This document shows, piece by piece, positions 42,118 through 51,127 of a DNA stretch of 63,414 nucleotides. A program made the position numbers and the translations under genes. Where the stretch lies: contig CACDOF010000003.1 of the NCBI GenBank assembly GCA_902554315.1, forward strand, positions 1 to 63,414, in the 5' to 3' direction. Numbering within the stretch: the stretch's first letter is position 1; each line of letters opens with the position of its first letter. Origin of the DNA: an uncultured Pelagibacteraceae bacterium. Its GTDB lineage: Bacteria; Pseudomonadota; Alphaproteobacteria; Pelagibacterales; Pelagibacteraceae. The notes under the pieces are model-generated. The model ran no database searches, was not told where the DNA came from, and was given only the letters and a program-made list of their open reading frames with translations.

Positions 42118-43212
42118 ATGAAAACATTAAAAATTGAAGAATTATCAAAAAACTTTGGAGCAACTGAAGTTTTAAGAAAAATTAATTTAGAAATAGATGA
42201 GGGAAACTTTTTGGTTCTTTTGGGACCCTCAGGCTGTGGAAAATCAACACTTTTAAATATTATTGCTGGTTTAGAGACAATCAATGAAGGGAATGTTTAC
42301 ATAGATGATTACAATGTAAGCAAAGTAGAACCAAAAGACCGTAACATTGCAATGGTTTTTCAATCATATGCATTGTACCCATCTATGAATGTACGTGAAA
42401 ATATGATTTTTGGACTTAAACAAGCAAAAGTATCAAAAGAAAAAATAGAAGAACAGCTAGGAAAAGTATCAAAATTTTTACAAGTTGACGCTTTATTAGA
42501 AAGAAAACCCTCTCAGTTATCTGGAGGACAAAGACAACGTGTAGCAATTGGTAGAGCGCTTGTAAGAGAGCCAAGAATATTTTTATTTGATGAACCTTTA
42601 TCAAATCTAGATGCAAAGTTAAGGGTTGAAATGAGAAGAGAAATTAAAAAACTCCATCAACAACTTAAAACAACAGTGGTTTATGTAACTCACGATCAAA
42701 CAGAAGCTATGAGTTTAGGTACCAATATTGCAATCATGAATCATGGTGTAATTCAGCAGAATGATACACCAGAAAATATATATAACAAACCTAGCAACAC
42801 ATTTGTAGCAGACTTTATTGGTTCCCCTTCTATGAATTTGATTAAAGGAAATCTTAAACAAAGTTCAGATAAAATTTCATTTGTTGTAAATGGATCAAAT
42901 TTTGAAATTCCTATTAATGGATATAATTTTAAAGAAAAGTCTAATTTGAATAATAAAGAAGTTTTTTTTGGAATTAGACCGGAGCATATATTTTTTAAAA
43001 AATCTAATGAGACTGATTTTGAGATTACTTTAAGAGCAGATTTAAGTGAGTATATAGGTCATGAACAAATAATAACTTTTAATTATGAAAATCAAGAAGT
43101 GTTAGCAAAATTTCCTTCAACAATAAAAATTGAATTGTCAAAAGATACAAAATTATATTTTGATTTAACTCAAGTTTCATTATTTGATGCTAAAACGGAG
43201 GAGAGAATATAA
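42118..43212 (+). CDS. Carbohydrate ABC ATPase, UgpC/MsmK-like
   Basis: A 364-residue ATPase: Walker A 'GPSGCGKST' (36-44), Q-loop 'VFQSYALYPSMNV', signature 'LSGGQRQRVAIGRAL', Walker B 'FLFDEPLSNLDAKLR', and H-loop 'YVTHDQTEAMSL'. The C-terminal ~130 residues form an OB/TOBE regulatory domain ('FFGIRPEHI'), as in MalK/UgpC. It powers the two permeases before it. The next SDR starts right after its stop, linking the transporter to the catabolic genes. Confidence 0.95.
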   Translation: MKTLKIEELSKNFGATEVLRKINLEIDEGNFLVLLGPSGCGKSTLLNIIAGLETINEGNVYIDDYNVSKVEPKDRNIAMVFQSYALYPSMNVRENMIFGLKQAKVSKEKIEEQLGKVSKFLQVDALLERKPSQLSGGQRQRVAIGRALVREPRIFLFDEPLSNLDAKLRVEMRREIKKLHQQLKTTVVYVTHDQTEAMSLGTNIAIMNHGVIQQNDTPENIYNKPSNTFVADFIGSPSMNLIKGNLKQSSDKISFVVNGSNFEIPINGYNFKEKSNLNNKEVFFGIRPEHIFFKKSNETDFEITLRADLSEYIGHEQIITFNYENQEVLAKFPSTIKIELSKDTKLYFDLTQVSLFDAKTEERI

Positions 43213-43974
43213 ATGAAAGTTAAATATTTCGATTTAAAAAATAAAAGAGTTTTTGTTACAGGAGGTGGTTCTGGAATTGGTGCTTCCATAGTTGAACATT
43301 TTTGTGAACAAGAATGTGAAGTTTATTTTGTAGATATAAATATTAAAGAGTCTAAAAAATTAATATCTAGTTTAAAAAAAAAGAAAATTAAGATACCGTA
43401 TTTTATTGAATGTAACCTTCTTAAAATTAAAAAATTACAGAGTATTATAAAAAAAATAATAAAATCTAAAGGTCCTATTGATATTTTAATTAATAATGCA
43501 GCTAATGATGACAGACATACAACAGATCAAGTAGATGAAAAATATTGGAATAATAGAATGGATGTAAATTTAAAACATTTTTTCTTTACTATAAAATCAG
43601 TTCTTAATGGAATGATTAAAAATAAAAGTGGATCTATAGTAAATTTAAGCTCAGTATCGTGGATGATGGGAGAAGGAGATAAGGTAGCCTACGAAACAGC
43701 AAAGTCAGCAGTAATTGGTCTAACAAGATCATTCGCAAGAGAATTTGGTAAGTACAATATTAGATGTAATTCAGTTACACCAGGATCTATTGCAACAGAA
43801 AGACAAATTAAACATTGGCTTACACCAAAATATAAGAAATTTATTTTAGACAAACAATGTTTAAAACGTCAGTTAAAACCTAGCGATGTAGCTAATCTTG
43901 TTTTGTATCTCTCCTCTGATGTTTCATCAGGATGTACAAAACAAAATTTCATAGTTGATGCTGGAATTACATAA
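43213..43974 (+). CDS. Aldose 1-dehydrogenase-like SDR, copy 1
   Basis: A 253-residue classical SDR with 'TGGGSGIGASIVEHF' (16-30), 'NNAANDDRHTTDQV' (94-107), Ser147, Tyr160 and Lys164 of the catalytic set. The 'NNAANDDRH' and C-terminal 'CTKQNFIVDAGIT' blocks resemble rhizobial galactose/L-arabinose 1-dehydrogenases, which turn aldoses to lactones. It begins with no gap after the ATPase gene. It is a paralogue of the SDR at 44944; the two flank galM. D-galactose, L-arabinose, D-xylose, fucose or a sulfo-sugar are possible substrates. Confidence 0.82.
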   Translation: MKVKYFDLKNKRVFVTGGGSGIGASIVEHFCEQECEVYFVDINIKESKKLISSLKKKKIKIPYFIECNLLKIKKLQSIIKKIIKSKGPIDILINNAANDDRHTTDQVDEKYWNNRMDVNLKHFFFTIKSVLNGMIKNKSGSIVNLSSVSWMMGEGDKVAYETAKSAVIGLTRSFAREFGKYNIRCNSVTPGSIATERQIKHWLTPKYKKFILDKQCLKRQLKPSDVANLVLYLSSDVSSGCTKQNFIVDAGIT

Positions 43975-43985
43975 AAGATATTTAA

Positions 43986-44942
43986 TTGAGCATAAAATTA
44001 TCATTAATTAAAAACAAATATTTAAAAGTTAGAACTTTGAATATAGGAGCTTCGCTATATGAAGTTAATTTTAAAAAAAATAATCTAATTTTAAATTTAG
44101 GTAATATTAAAAACTATAAAAAAAAACACCCATATGTAGGCTCAACTTGTGGAAGATATGCAAATAGGATTTCACAAGCTCAATTTTATATAAAAGGAAA
44201 AAAATTTAATTTAGTAAAAAATGAAAAATCAAACACTCTTCATGGAGGAAAGAAAGGTTTTGATAAAATTATATGGAAGGTACATTATCACTCTAAAGAA
44301 AAAATAATTTATAGTCTTAGGTCAAAACATTTAGATCAGGGTTTTCCAGGAAATCTTGAGGTTTTCTGTGAATATAAATTAAATAAAAATGAGTTAGCTT
44401 TATCGTATTACTTTCAATCTGATAAATATACACAAGTTAATTTAACCAACCATTGTTATTGGAATTTTAATAAAAGAAAAAGTATTAAAATTTTTAACCA
44501 TGATTTAAAAATCAATTCGAGTTTTTATCTACCAGTTGATAAACAAAATATTCCACTAGGTTACAAAAAAAAAGTTTTAAATAATGATTATGATTTCTTA
44601 AAGCTTTCAAATTTAGGTTATAAAACATTATTTGGAAATAAACCTTATGATATTAATTATATTACGGGTAGTAGAAAAAAACATTTTGTTGCCTGTTTAG
44701 TTAATAAAACTTCAAAAATTAAAATGAAAATATTTTCAAATCAGCCTGGTTTACAATTGTATACAGGACATAAATTAAATTTTAAATCTAAACAAAAAAA
44801 ATTATCAACTTTTCAAGGTTTGTGTTTAGAAACACAACATTTTCCAAATTCACCTAATCAAAAAAATTTTCCTAGCACTCTAGTTTTACCAAATAAAAAA
44901 TATAGATTGTTTACAAATTATAAATTTGAAAAAATGATATAA
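43986..44942 (+). CDS. galM: Aldose 1-epimerase (mutarotase)
   Basis: Interconverts alpha and beta anomers so that the 1-dehydrogenase receives the right form. The 318-residue beta-sandwich shows 'YVGSTCGRYANRISQAQF', 'NTLHGGKKGFDKIIW' with the conserved histidine, 'VNLTNHCYWNF' with a second histidine, 'YDINYITG' and the catalytic glutamate in 'GLCLETQHFPNSPN'. The start is TTG at 43986-43988, 11 bases after the SDR stop; 'SIKLSLIKNKYLKVRTLNIG' follows. The protein is very lysine-rich. It is enclosed by two paralogous SDR genes. Confidence 0.88.
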   Translation: MSIKLSLIKNKYLKVRTLNIGASLYEVNFKKNNLILNLGNIKNYKKKHPYVGSTCGRYANRISQAQFYIKGKKFNLVKNEKSNTLHGGKKGFDKIIWKVHYHSKEKIIYSLRSKHLDQGFPGNLEVFCEYKLNKNELALSYYFQSDKYTQVNLTNHCYWNFNKRKSIKIFNHDLKINSSFYLPVDKQNIPLGYKKKVLNNDYDFLKLSNLGYKTLFGNKPYDINYITGSRKKHFVACLVNKTSKIKMKIFSNQPGLQLYTGHKLNFKSKQKKLSTFQGLCLETQHFPNSPNQKNFPSTLVLPNKKYRLFTNYKFEKMI

Positions 44943-44943
44943 A

Positions 44944-45693
44944 ATGAAAGTTAAATATTTTGATTTAATTAATAAAAAAATTTTTATAAGTGGAGGAGCC
45001 GATGGTATAGGTTCTTCTATAGTAGAGCATTTTTGTGAACAAGGAGCTGAAGTAATATTTATTGATATAAACAAAAAAAAAGCAAAAGAGTTAATTAAAA
45101 ATATAAAAAAAAAAAAATTTAAATTACCAAAATTTTTTAAGTGCAATGTTTTAAATATAAAAAAATTACAAAAAATCATTCATGAATACGGACCATTTGA
45201 TACATTGGTTAATAACGCCGGAAACGATCAAAGACATTCAATAAATGAAATTACACAAAAATATTTTAAAAATAGATTTGATACAAATTTAAAACATTAT
45301 TTTTTTTCTGCAAAAGCTGTAAAAAAAGGTATGATAAAAAATAATGGTGGCTCAATAATTAATCTATCATCAATATGTTGGATTAGAGGGGCGCCAGGAT
45401 TTATTTTGTATTCATCAGCAAAATCTGCAATTTTTGGGTTAACTAGATCATTAGCTAGAGAATTGGGAAAATATAATATTAGAGTGAATTCAGTTTCACC
45501 AGGATCGATTGCAACAGAAAGACAAGTTAAATTATGGTTGAAACCTAAATTAAAAAAAGAAATTAAATCACTTCAATCATTAAATAAACAACTTATGCCA
45601 AAAGATGTATCCAACATGGTCTTATATCTTGCTTCAGATGCCTCTTCAGGATGCACAAAACAAAATTTTATTGTAGACGCTGGAATAACTTAA
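44944..45693 (+). CDS. Aldose 1-dehydrogenase-like SDR, copy 2
   Basis: A 249-residue SDR paralogous to the one at 43213. The first eight residues 'MKVKYFDL', the 'SIVEHFCEQ' helix and the final 'SSGCTKQNFIVDAGIT' are identical in both. Catalytic Ser143, Tyr156 and Lys160 are present. The nucleotide motif 'SGGADGIGSSIV' differs slightly from copy 1, with a Ser-Gly start in place of Thr-Gly. The substrate loop 'WIRGAPGFILYSSAKSA' differs most, which suggests different sugar preferences. It follows galM by one base. Confidence 0.82.
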   Translation: MKVKYFDLINKKIFISGGADGIGSSIVEHFCEQGAEVIFIDINKKKAKELIKNIKKKKFKLPKFFKCNVLNIKKLQKIIHEYGPFDTLVNNAGNDQRHSINEITQKYFKNRFDTNLKHYFFSAKAVKKGMIKNNGGSIINLSSICWIRGAPGFILYSSAKSAIFGLTRSLARELGKYNIRVNSVSPGSIATERQVKLWLKPKLKKEIKSLQSLNKQLMPKDVSNMVLYLASDASSGCTKQNFIVDAGIT

Positions 45694-45717
45694 TATTAAT
45701 TAAATATTATAAAATAA

Positions 45718-47493
45718 ATGAAAAAGAAGAATTTAAGAAGCGCTCAGTGGTTCAATAATCCAAAAGATCCTGAGATGACCGCATTGTATCTAGAAAGATA
45801 TTTAAATTATGGTTTAACAAGAAAAGAGCTTCAATCAGGAAATCCAATTATTGGAATTGCTCAATCAGGTAGTGATTTATCTCCTTGTAATAGACATTTT
45901 CTATCTTTAAGCAAAAGAATTAAAGATGGAATTAGAAGAGCTGGAGGTATTCCTATGGAATTTCCAACGCATCCAATACAGGAAACAGGTAAGAGACCCA
46001 CGGCTATGTTAGATAGAAATTTATCTTACTTATCACTGGTAGAAGTTTTATACGGTTATCCAATTGATGGAGTCGTATTAACAACTGGATGTGATAAAAC
46101 TACTCCAGCAGCTTTAATGGCAGCTGCAACAGTAAACTTGCCTGCTATCGTTTTATCCGGTGGACCAATGTTGGATGGAAATTACAAAGGTAATTTAGCA
46201 GGATCAGGAACAATTGTTTGGGAAGCTAGAAAACTTCTAAGTAAAGGAAAAATTAATTATGATGAGTTTATGGATATGGTTTCAGCATCAGCACCAAGTA
46301 TTGGTCATTGTAATACAATGGGAACAGCATCGTCAATGAATTCTGTAGCAGAAGCATTAGGAATGTCTCTGCCTGGATGCGCTGTAATACCCGCTCCTTA
46401 CAGAGAGAGAGAACAAATTTCTTTTGATACAGGAAAAAGAATTGTTGGGATGGTACATGAAGATCTTAAACCATCTAAAATTATGACTCGTAAAGCTTTT
46501 GAAAATGCAGTTATTGTAGCAAGCGCTATTGGAGGGTCAAGTAATTGTACAATACATTTAACTGCCATTGCTAAACACATGGGGATTAAATTTGATTTAT
46601 CTAATTGGCAAAAATTAGGACATGAAATTCCTTTATTAGTAAATTGTCAGCCAGCAGGCGAATATTTAATGGAAAGTTTTTATAGAGCAGGAGGAATACC
46701 AGCTATAATGAAAGAATTAATTAAAAATAAAAAAATACATACAAATATAATCACAGTTACTGGAAAAACTGTTAAAGAAAATTTAAAAAGAAAAATAGAA
46801 GTTAATAGAAAAGTAATAAAAACTTTTGAAGAAAGTCTTACTGAAAATGCAGGTTTTTTAGTTATGAAAGGAAACTTCTTCTCGTCAGCAATAATGAAAA
46901 CTTCAGTTATTAGCTCTGAGTTTAGAGAAAGGTATTTGTCAGACCCAAAACATCTTAATGTGTTTAAAGGAAAAGCAGTAGTTTTTGAAGGGCCAGAGGA
47001 TTATCATAATAGAATAAACAGTAAAAAATTAAAAATTACTGAAAAATCAATATTAATAATAAGAGGTTGCGGACCAGTTGGATATCCAGGGGCCGCAGAA
47101 GTAGTGAATATGCAGCCGCCAGACAGGTTATTAAAAAAAGGAATAAATGCACTGCCTACCTTAGGAGATGGAAGACAGAGTGGTACTTCAGAAAGTCCGT
47201 CGATATTACATGTTTCTCCAGAATCTGCTGTTGGAGGAGATTTGGCAATTATAAAAACTGGTGACAACATGTGTATTGATCTAAATAAGCGAAGAGTTGA
47301 TTTATTAATTTCAAAAACAGAATTTAAAAAAAGAAGAAAAAAAATTAAAGTTATCAAATTTGACAATCAAACGCCATGGCAAGAAATTAGCAGATCAAAT
47401 GTAGGGCAACTTGAAGATGGAGCGTGTATAAGATCTAGAGGTTTATATATTGATATTGCTGAAAAAAAGGGAATACCAAGAAATAATCATTAA
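45718..47493 (+). CDS. Sugar-acid dehydratase of the IlvD/Edd family
   Basis: Dehydrates an aldonate to a 2-keto-3-deoxy aldonate. The 591-residue protein keeps cluster ligands Cys57 ('LSPCNRH'), Cys125 ('TTGCDKTTPA') and Cys198 ('SIGHCNTMGT'), with the same spacing as L-arabinonate dehydratase, a [2Fe-2S] enzyme. The catalytic serine is in 'GDGRQSGTSESPSILHVSPE'. The length and 'LRSAQWFNN' N-terminus fit the L-arabinonate/D-xylonate/D-galactonate branch rather than IlvD proper. Its clusters presumably come from the suf system at the other end of the window. It overlaps the next start by one base. Confidence 0.9.
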   Translation: MKKKNLRSAQWFNNPKDPEMTALYLERYLNYGLTRKELQSGNPIIGIAQSGSDLSPCNRHFLSLSKRIKDGIRRAGGIPMEFPTHPIQETGKRPTAMLDRNLSYLSLVEVLYGYPIDGVVLTTGCDKTTPAALMAAATVNLPAIVLSGGPMLDGNYKGNLAGSGTIVWEARKLLSKGKINYDEFMDMVSASAPSIGHCNTMGTASSMNSVAEALGMSLPGCAVIPAPYREREQISFDTGKRIVGMVHEDLKPSKIMTRKAFENAVIVASAIGGSSNCTIHLTAIAKHMGIKFDLSNWQKLGHEIPLLVNCQPAGEYLMESFYRAGGIPAIMKELIKNKKIHTNIITVTGKTVKENLKRKIEVNRKVIKTFEESLTENAGFLVMKGNFFSSAIMKTSVISSEFRERYLSDPKHLNVFKGKAVVFEGPEDYHNRINSKKLKITEKSILIIRGCGPVGYPGAAEVVNMQPPDRLLKKGINALPTLGDGRQSGTSESPSILHVSPESAVGGDLAIIKTGDNMCIDLNKRRVDLLISKTEFKKRRKKIKVIKFDNQTPWQEISRSNVGQLEDGACIRSRGLYIDIAEKKGIPRNNH

Positions 47494-48461
47494 TGAAGCC
47501 TAAAATCCTAGTTACAAGAAAAATTACAGATGAAGCAGAGAATAATCTTGCTGAAAATTTTGATGTAACATTTAATAAAAATGATGAACCAATTCAATAT
47601 GAAAAATTGATTGATTTAGCCAATCAATATGATGGACTAGTTGTTTCTGGATGGGATAAATTTGATGAAAATTTTTTTAATAAAATGAAAGGTAAACTTA
47701 AAATAATTGCAACATTCTCAGTTGGATATGATCATATAAACATTAATTCAGCTAAGGAAAAAAATATTGTCATTACTAATACGCCTGATGTTTTAAATGA
47801 TGCTGTGGCTGAAATAACAATATTTTTAATGCTAGCCGCATGTAGAAAAGCTTACGAAGGGGTTAACCTAGTAAAATCTGATAATTGGAAAAAAGTTAAA
47901 ATTGATTTTGTAAACTTTGTAATGGGACAATCAATGACAGGTAAAACCCTAGGAATAATTGGTTTGGGAAGAATAGGTAGAATAGTTGCAAAAAGAGCAA
48001 AAGGTTTTGGTATGAAAATAATTTATCACAACAGAAATAAACTATCTGATAAATTAGAAGATGGAGCAAAATATTATAATACTTTAAATTCAATGATGCC
48101 TGATTGTGATTTTGTTTCAATTCATACTCCCGCAACATCTGAGACAAAAAATATTTTAAATTCTGAAGCAATAAATTTACTTCCAAAACATGCTATAGTT
48201 ATAAACACTTCGAGAGGTTCAACTTTAGACGATGAAGCATTAATTGAGGCTTTACAAAATAATAAAATTTATGCTGCTGGTTTAGATGTATTTGTTGACG
48301 AGCCAAATGTTGATGAGAGATATTTAAAATTAGACAATTGTTTTTTACTTCCACATATTGGAAGCTCTAATTACGAAACAAGAGATGCAATGGCAATGCT
48401 TGCTGTGAAAAATATTAATGCATTCTTTAAAAATGATCCTCTTCCAACAAAAGTAAAATAA
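47493..48461 (+). CDS. Glyoxylate/hydroxypyruvate reductase-like dehydrogenase
   Basis: A 322-residue D-2-hydroxyacid dehydrogenase. 'FSVGYDHINI', 'TNTPDVLNDAVAEITI' and the NADP-type loop 'GLGRIGRIVAKRAKGFGM' fit the glyoxylate reductase (GhrB/GyaR) branch; catalytic Arg241, Glu270 and His288 are intact. It is coupled to the dehydratase gene by a 1-base overlap. If the sugar is a pentose, the pathway would release glycolate or glyoxylate, giving this enzyme a job; that link is inference. Confidence 0.85.
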   Translation: MKPKILVTRKITDEAENNLAENFDVTFNKNDEPIQYEKLIDLANQYDGLVVSGWDKFDENFFNKMKGKLKIIATFSVGYDHININSAKEKNIVITNTPDVLNDAVAEITIFLMLAACRKAYEGVNLVKSDNWKKVKIDFVNFVMGQSMTGKTLGIIGLGRIGRIVAKRAKGFGMKIIYHNRNKLSDKLEDGAKYYNTLNSMMPDCDFVSIHTPATSETKNILNSEAINLLPKHAIVINTSRGSTLDDEALIEALQNNKIYAAGLDVFVDEPNVDERYLKLDNCFLLPHIGSSNYETRDAMAMLAVKNINAFFKNDPLPTKVK

Positions 48462-48599
48462 AATTATATCAACCTGAAGTTGTTTTAACTATAAACTATT
48501 ATATAAAATCTTTATCCACAAAATTTTTCTGTTCTCTTTGATTTGTGTTTCTTTTCTAAATATGTTTAAATTTTTCAACAAACTTATTCCTAAAAATAA

Positions 48600-49472
48600 A
48601 TGATCAAAAAGATAGGATTTATTGGTACCGGTTTAATGGGCCTCCCAATGGCTAAAAATATATTGAAATCTGGATATAATTTAAAAGCATTTAATAGAAC
48701 TCAAAATAAAGCAGAACTTTTAAAAGAATTTGGAGGAGAGATCGCAGAGACAATCAAAGATGTTGTAAAAGATAATGAAGTCATAATTACAATGTTAACA
48801 GATGATAATGCAATCAATGAAGTTATGAGCAGTTCTGATTTTTTAGATAACTTAAATCCAGGAACTACTGTAATTGATATGAGCTCCATAAAACCAGCTA
48901 CAGCAATAAAGTATGGAAATAAATTAAAATCTTATAATATCAATTATTTAGATGCTCCAGTCTCAGGTGGTACCATAGGAGCAGAGGAAGCTTCACTAGC
49001 GATAATGGTTGGAGGTGAACAAAAGGTTTTTGATGAAGTTGTTGATATTTTAAAAACGATGGGAAATCCAACATTAGTAGGACCTATATCATGTGGACAA
49101 GTTTCAAAATTAGCAAATCAAATCATTGTAGGCCTTACGATTGGAGCTGTCGCTGAAGCTATAACTTTATGTGAAAAAGCAGATGCTGATCCAAACAAAG
49201 TTATTAAAGCTTTAAAAGGAGGTTGGGCAGATAGTAAAATTTTACAAACACATGGAAAAAGAATGATTGATAAAGATTTTTTACCTAAAGGAAAAACTTC
49301 AACTCATTCAAAGGATATGAATAATATTATAGAATGTGCAAAAAATTATAATACAGAATTACCTATTTCAAATTTAGTTAAAGAAATGTATAAAACTTTA
49401 GTTAAAAATGGACATGGTGATGAAGATCATAGTTCTCTATATAAAGAAATTAAAAGGATAAATAATGAGTAA
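48600..49472 (+). CDS. Beta-hydroxyacid dehydrogenase, GarR-like
   Basis: A 290-residue member of the 3-hydroxyisobutyrate/tartronate semialdehyde reductase family. The nucleotide motif 'GFIGTGLMGLPMAKNI' starts at residue 6, the substrate motif is 'DAPVSGGTIGAEEASLAIMV', and the catalytic lysine is in 'CGQVSKLANQI'. GarR-type enzymes convert tartronate semialdehyde to glycerate. A 138-base spacer with no obvious promoter or terminator separates it from the previous gene. It overlaps the SDR that follows by 8 bases. Confidence 0.85.
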   Translation: MIKKIGFIGTGLMGLPMAKNILKSGYNLKAFNRTQNKAELLKEFGGEIAETIKDVVKDNEVIITMLTDDNAINEVMSSSDFLDNLNPGTTVIDMSSIKPATAIKYGNKLKSYNINYLDAPVSGGTIGAEEASLAIMVGGEQKVFDEVVDILKTMGNPTLVGPISCGQVSKLANQIIVGLTIGAVAEAITLCEKADADPNKVIKALKGGWADSKILQTHGKRMIDKDFLPKGKTSTHSKDMNNIIECAKNYNTELPISNLVKEMYKTLVKNGHGDEDHSSLYKEIKRINNE

Positions 49473-50208
49473 AAGGCTAGAAGGAAAAAATGCAATTGTT
49501 ACAGCAGCTGGACAAGGAATTGGTAAATCTACAGCAATAACATTTCATAATGAGGGAGCAAATGTATTTGCTACAGATATTAATGAAGAAACTTTAAAAT
49601 CTCTTAAAGAAGAATTTCCAAAAATAGATGTATTCAAACTAGATAGTACAAGTAAAGAAGATGTTAATAATTATTGTTCTCATATGAGCAATATAGATAT
49701 TTTATTTAACGCAGTAGGTTTTGTTCATCATGGAACAATATTAGAATGTGAAGAAGAAGATTGGGATTTTTCATTTAATACAAATATTAAATCTATGTAT
49801 TTTATGTGCAAGGCAGTACTACCAAAAATGTTAGAAAAAAATGGTGGAAGTATTATTAATGTTGCTTCTGTAGCCTCAAGTATAAAAGGACTTCCTAATA
49901 GATTTGTATATGGAGCATCCAAAGCTGCTATTATTGGTTTAACAAAATCGATAGCTTCAGATTTCGTGAAGCAAAAAATAAGATGTAACGCAATAGCTCC
50001 TGGAACTGTATTTACACCTTCTTGGGAAGATAGAGTAAGACAAAGTCCAGATCCGGTTAAAGCAAAAAAAGATTTTATAGCTAGACAACCTATGGAAAGA
50101 TTAGGAACAGTACAAGAAATAGCTGATTTTGCTATTTATCTAGCAAGTGATGAATCAACATTTACTACTGGTAATACTTTCTCTGTAGATGGAGGAATGA
50201 CAATATAA
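49465..50208 (+). CDS. 2-keto-3-deoxy-fuconate/rhamnonate dehydrogenase-like SDR
   Basis: A 247-residue SDR with 'VTAAGQGIGKSTA' (12-24), 'NVASVASSIKG' and 'VYGASK'. The C-terminal 'RCNAIAPGTVFTPSWEDRV' and 'ARQPMERLGTVQEIADFAIY' blocks are close to L-2-keto-3-deoxyfuconate 4-dehydrogenases and DHRS6/BDH2-like SDRs. The expected reaction is oxidation at C4 to a 2,4-diketo-3-deoxy acid, the substrate of the FAH-type hydrolase encoded next. It overlaps the GarR-like gene by 8 bases. Confidence 0.83.
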   Translation: MSKRLEGKNAIVTAAGQGIGKSTAITFHNEGANVFATDINEETLKSLKEEFPKIDVFKLDSTSKEDVNNYCSHMSNIDILFNAVGFVHHGTILECEEEDWDFSFNTNIKSMYFMCKAVLPKMLEKNGGSIINVASVASSIKGLPNRFVYGASKAAIIGLTKSIASDFVKQKIRCNAIAPGTVFTPSWEDRVRQSPDPVKAKKDFIARQPMERLGTVQEIADFAIYLASDESTFTTGNTFSVDGGMTI

Positions 50209-50215
50209 TTTAAAA

Positions 50216-50220
50216 AGGAG
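50216..50220 (+). promoter_or_regulatory. Shine-Dalgarno site for the FAH-family gene
   Basis: AGGAG lies 7 bases before the ATG at 50228. It is one of few good ribosome binding sites among the catabolic genes and fixes the start. Confidence 0.7.
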
Positions 50221-50227
50221 AAAAAAA

Positions 50228-51070
50228 ATGAAACTATTAAGAGTCGGAGAAAACGGAAGAGAAAAACCAGCAGCATTAGATAGTAATGGAAAGATTAGAG
50301 ATATTAGTTCTCATATTAAAGACCTAAATCCAAGTACTCTAAATTTTGAAACAATATCAAAAATTAAAAATTTAGATTTATCTAGCCTTCCCGAGATTTC
50401 ATCAAGCAAAAGAATAGGAGCATGTATTACTGACCCAGGAAAATTTGTAGCTATTGGTTTAAATTATTCTGACCACGCAGCTGAAACTGGCGCGACAGTT
50501 CCAACAGAACCTATAATGTTTATGAAGGCAACAAGTTCAATTTGTGGACCAAATGATGATGTTGAAATAGTTTCTGGTTCAAAAAAATTAGATTGGGAAG
50601 TTGAATTAGGAATAGTTATTGGAAAAAATGCGAAACATATTTCAGAAAGCCAATCACAAGAACATATTTTAGGATATTGTTTAGTTAACGACGTAAGTGA
50701 AAGGGAGTGGCAAATAGAAAAAATGGGTCAATGGGTAAAAGGTAAATCTCATGATACTTACGGACCAATAGGACCTTATTTAGTGACAAAAGATGAAATT
50801 AAAGATGTAAATAATTTAAATATGACACTGGATGTGAATGGTGAAAGAATGCAAAAAGGAAATACTAATACTATGATTTTTAATGTGGATATAATTGTAT
50901 CATACGTAAGCAAATTTATGTCATTACAAGCTGGAGATATTATTACTACTGGAACACCTCCTGGAGTTGGAATGGGTAAAAAACCCCAAGTATTTTTAAA
51001 AGCTGGCGACCAAATGAAGTTATCAATTGATAATTTGGGAGAGCAGAGCTCAAAAGTAGTACCTGTTTAA
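50228..51070 (+). CDS. FAH-family 2,4-diketo-3-deoxy-acid hydrolase
   Basis: A 280-residue fumarylacetoacetase-fold hydrolase. The blocks 'KFVAIGLNYSDHAAETG', 'PIMFMKATSSICGPNDDVEI', 'LDWEVELGIVIGKNAKHIS' and 'GYCLVNDVSEREWQ' contain the Mg ligands (two Glu and one Asp) and match the 2,4-diketo-3-deoxy-L-rhamnonate/fuconate hydrolase group. The products would be pyruvate and a hydroxy acid: L-lactate from a 6-deoxyhexose, glycolate from a pentose. It is coupled by position to the preceding SDR. Confidence 0.85.
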   Translation: MKLLRVGENGREKPAALDSNGKIRDISSHIKDLNPSTLNFETISKIKNLDLSSLPEISSSKRIGACITDPGKFVAIGLNYSDHAAETGATVPTEPIMFMKATSSICGPNDDVEIVSGSKKLDWEVELGIVIGKNAKHISESQSQEHILGYCLVNDVSEREWQIEKMGQWVKGKSHDTYGPIGPYLVTKDEIKDVNNLNMTLDVNGERMQKGNTNTMIFNVDIIVSYVSKFMSLQAGDIITTGTPPGVGMGKKPQVFLKAGDQMKLSIDNLGEQSSKVVPV

Positions 51071-51127
51071 AAAAATTAGGAATATGTATTAATCCAAACA
51101 AAGATTTTATAAAAAAGTTTGAAGTAA

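Noticed and set aside
48470-48482. Small CAAC/GTTG hairpin after the glyoxylate-reductase-like gene
   Set aside because: A 4-bp stem is too weak to support a terminator call.
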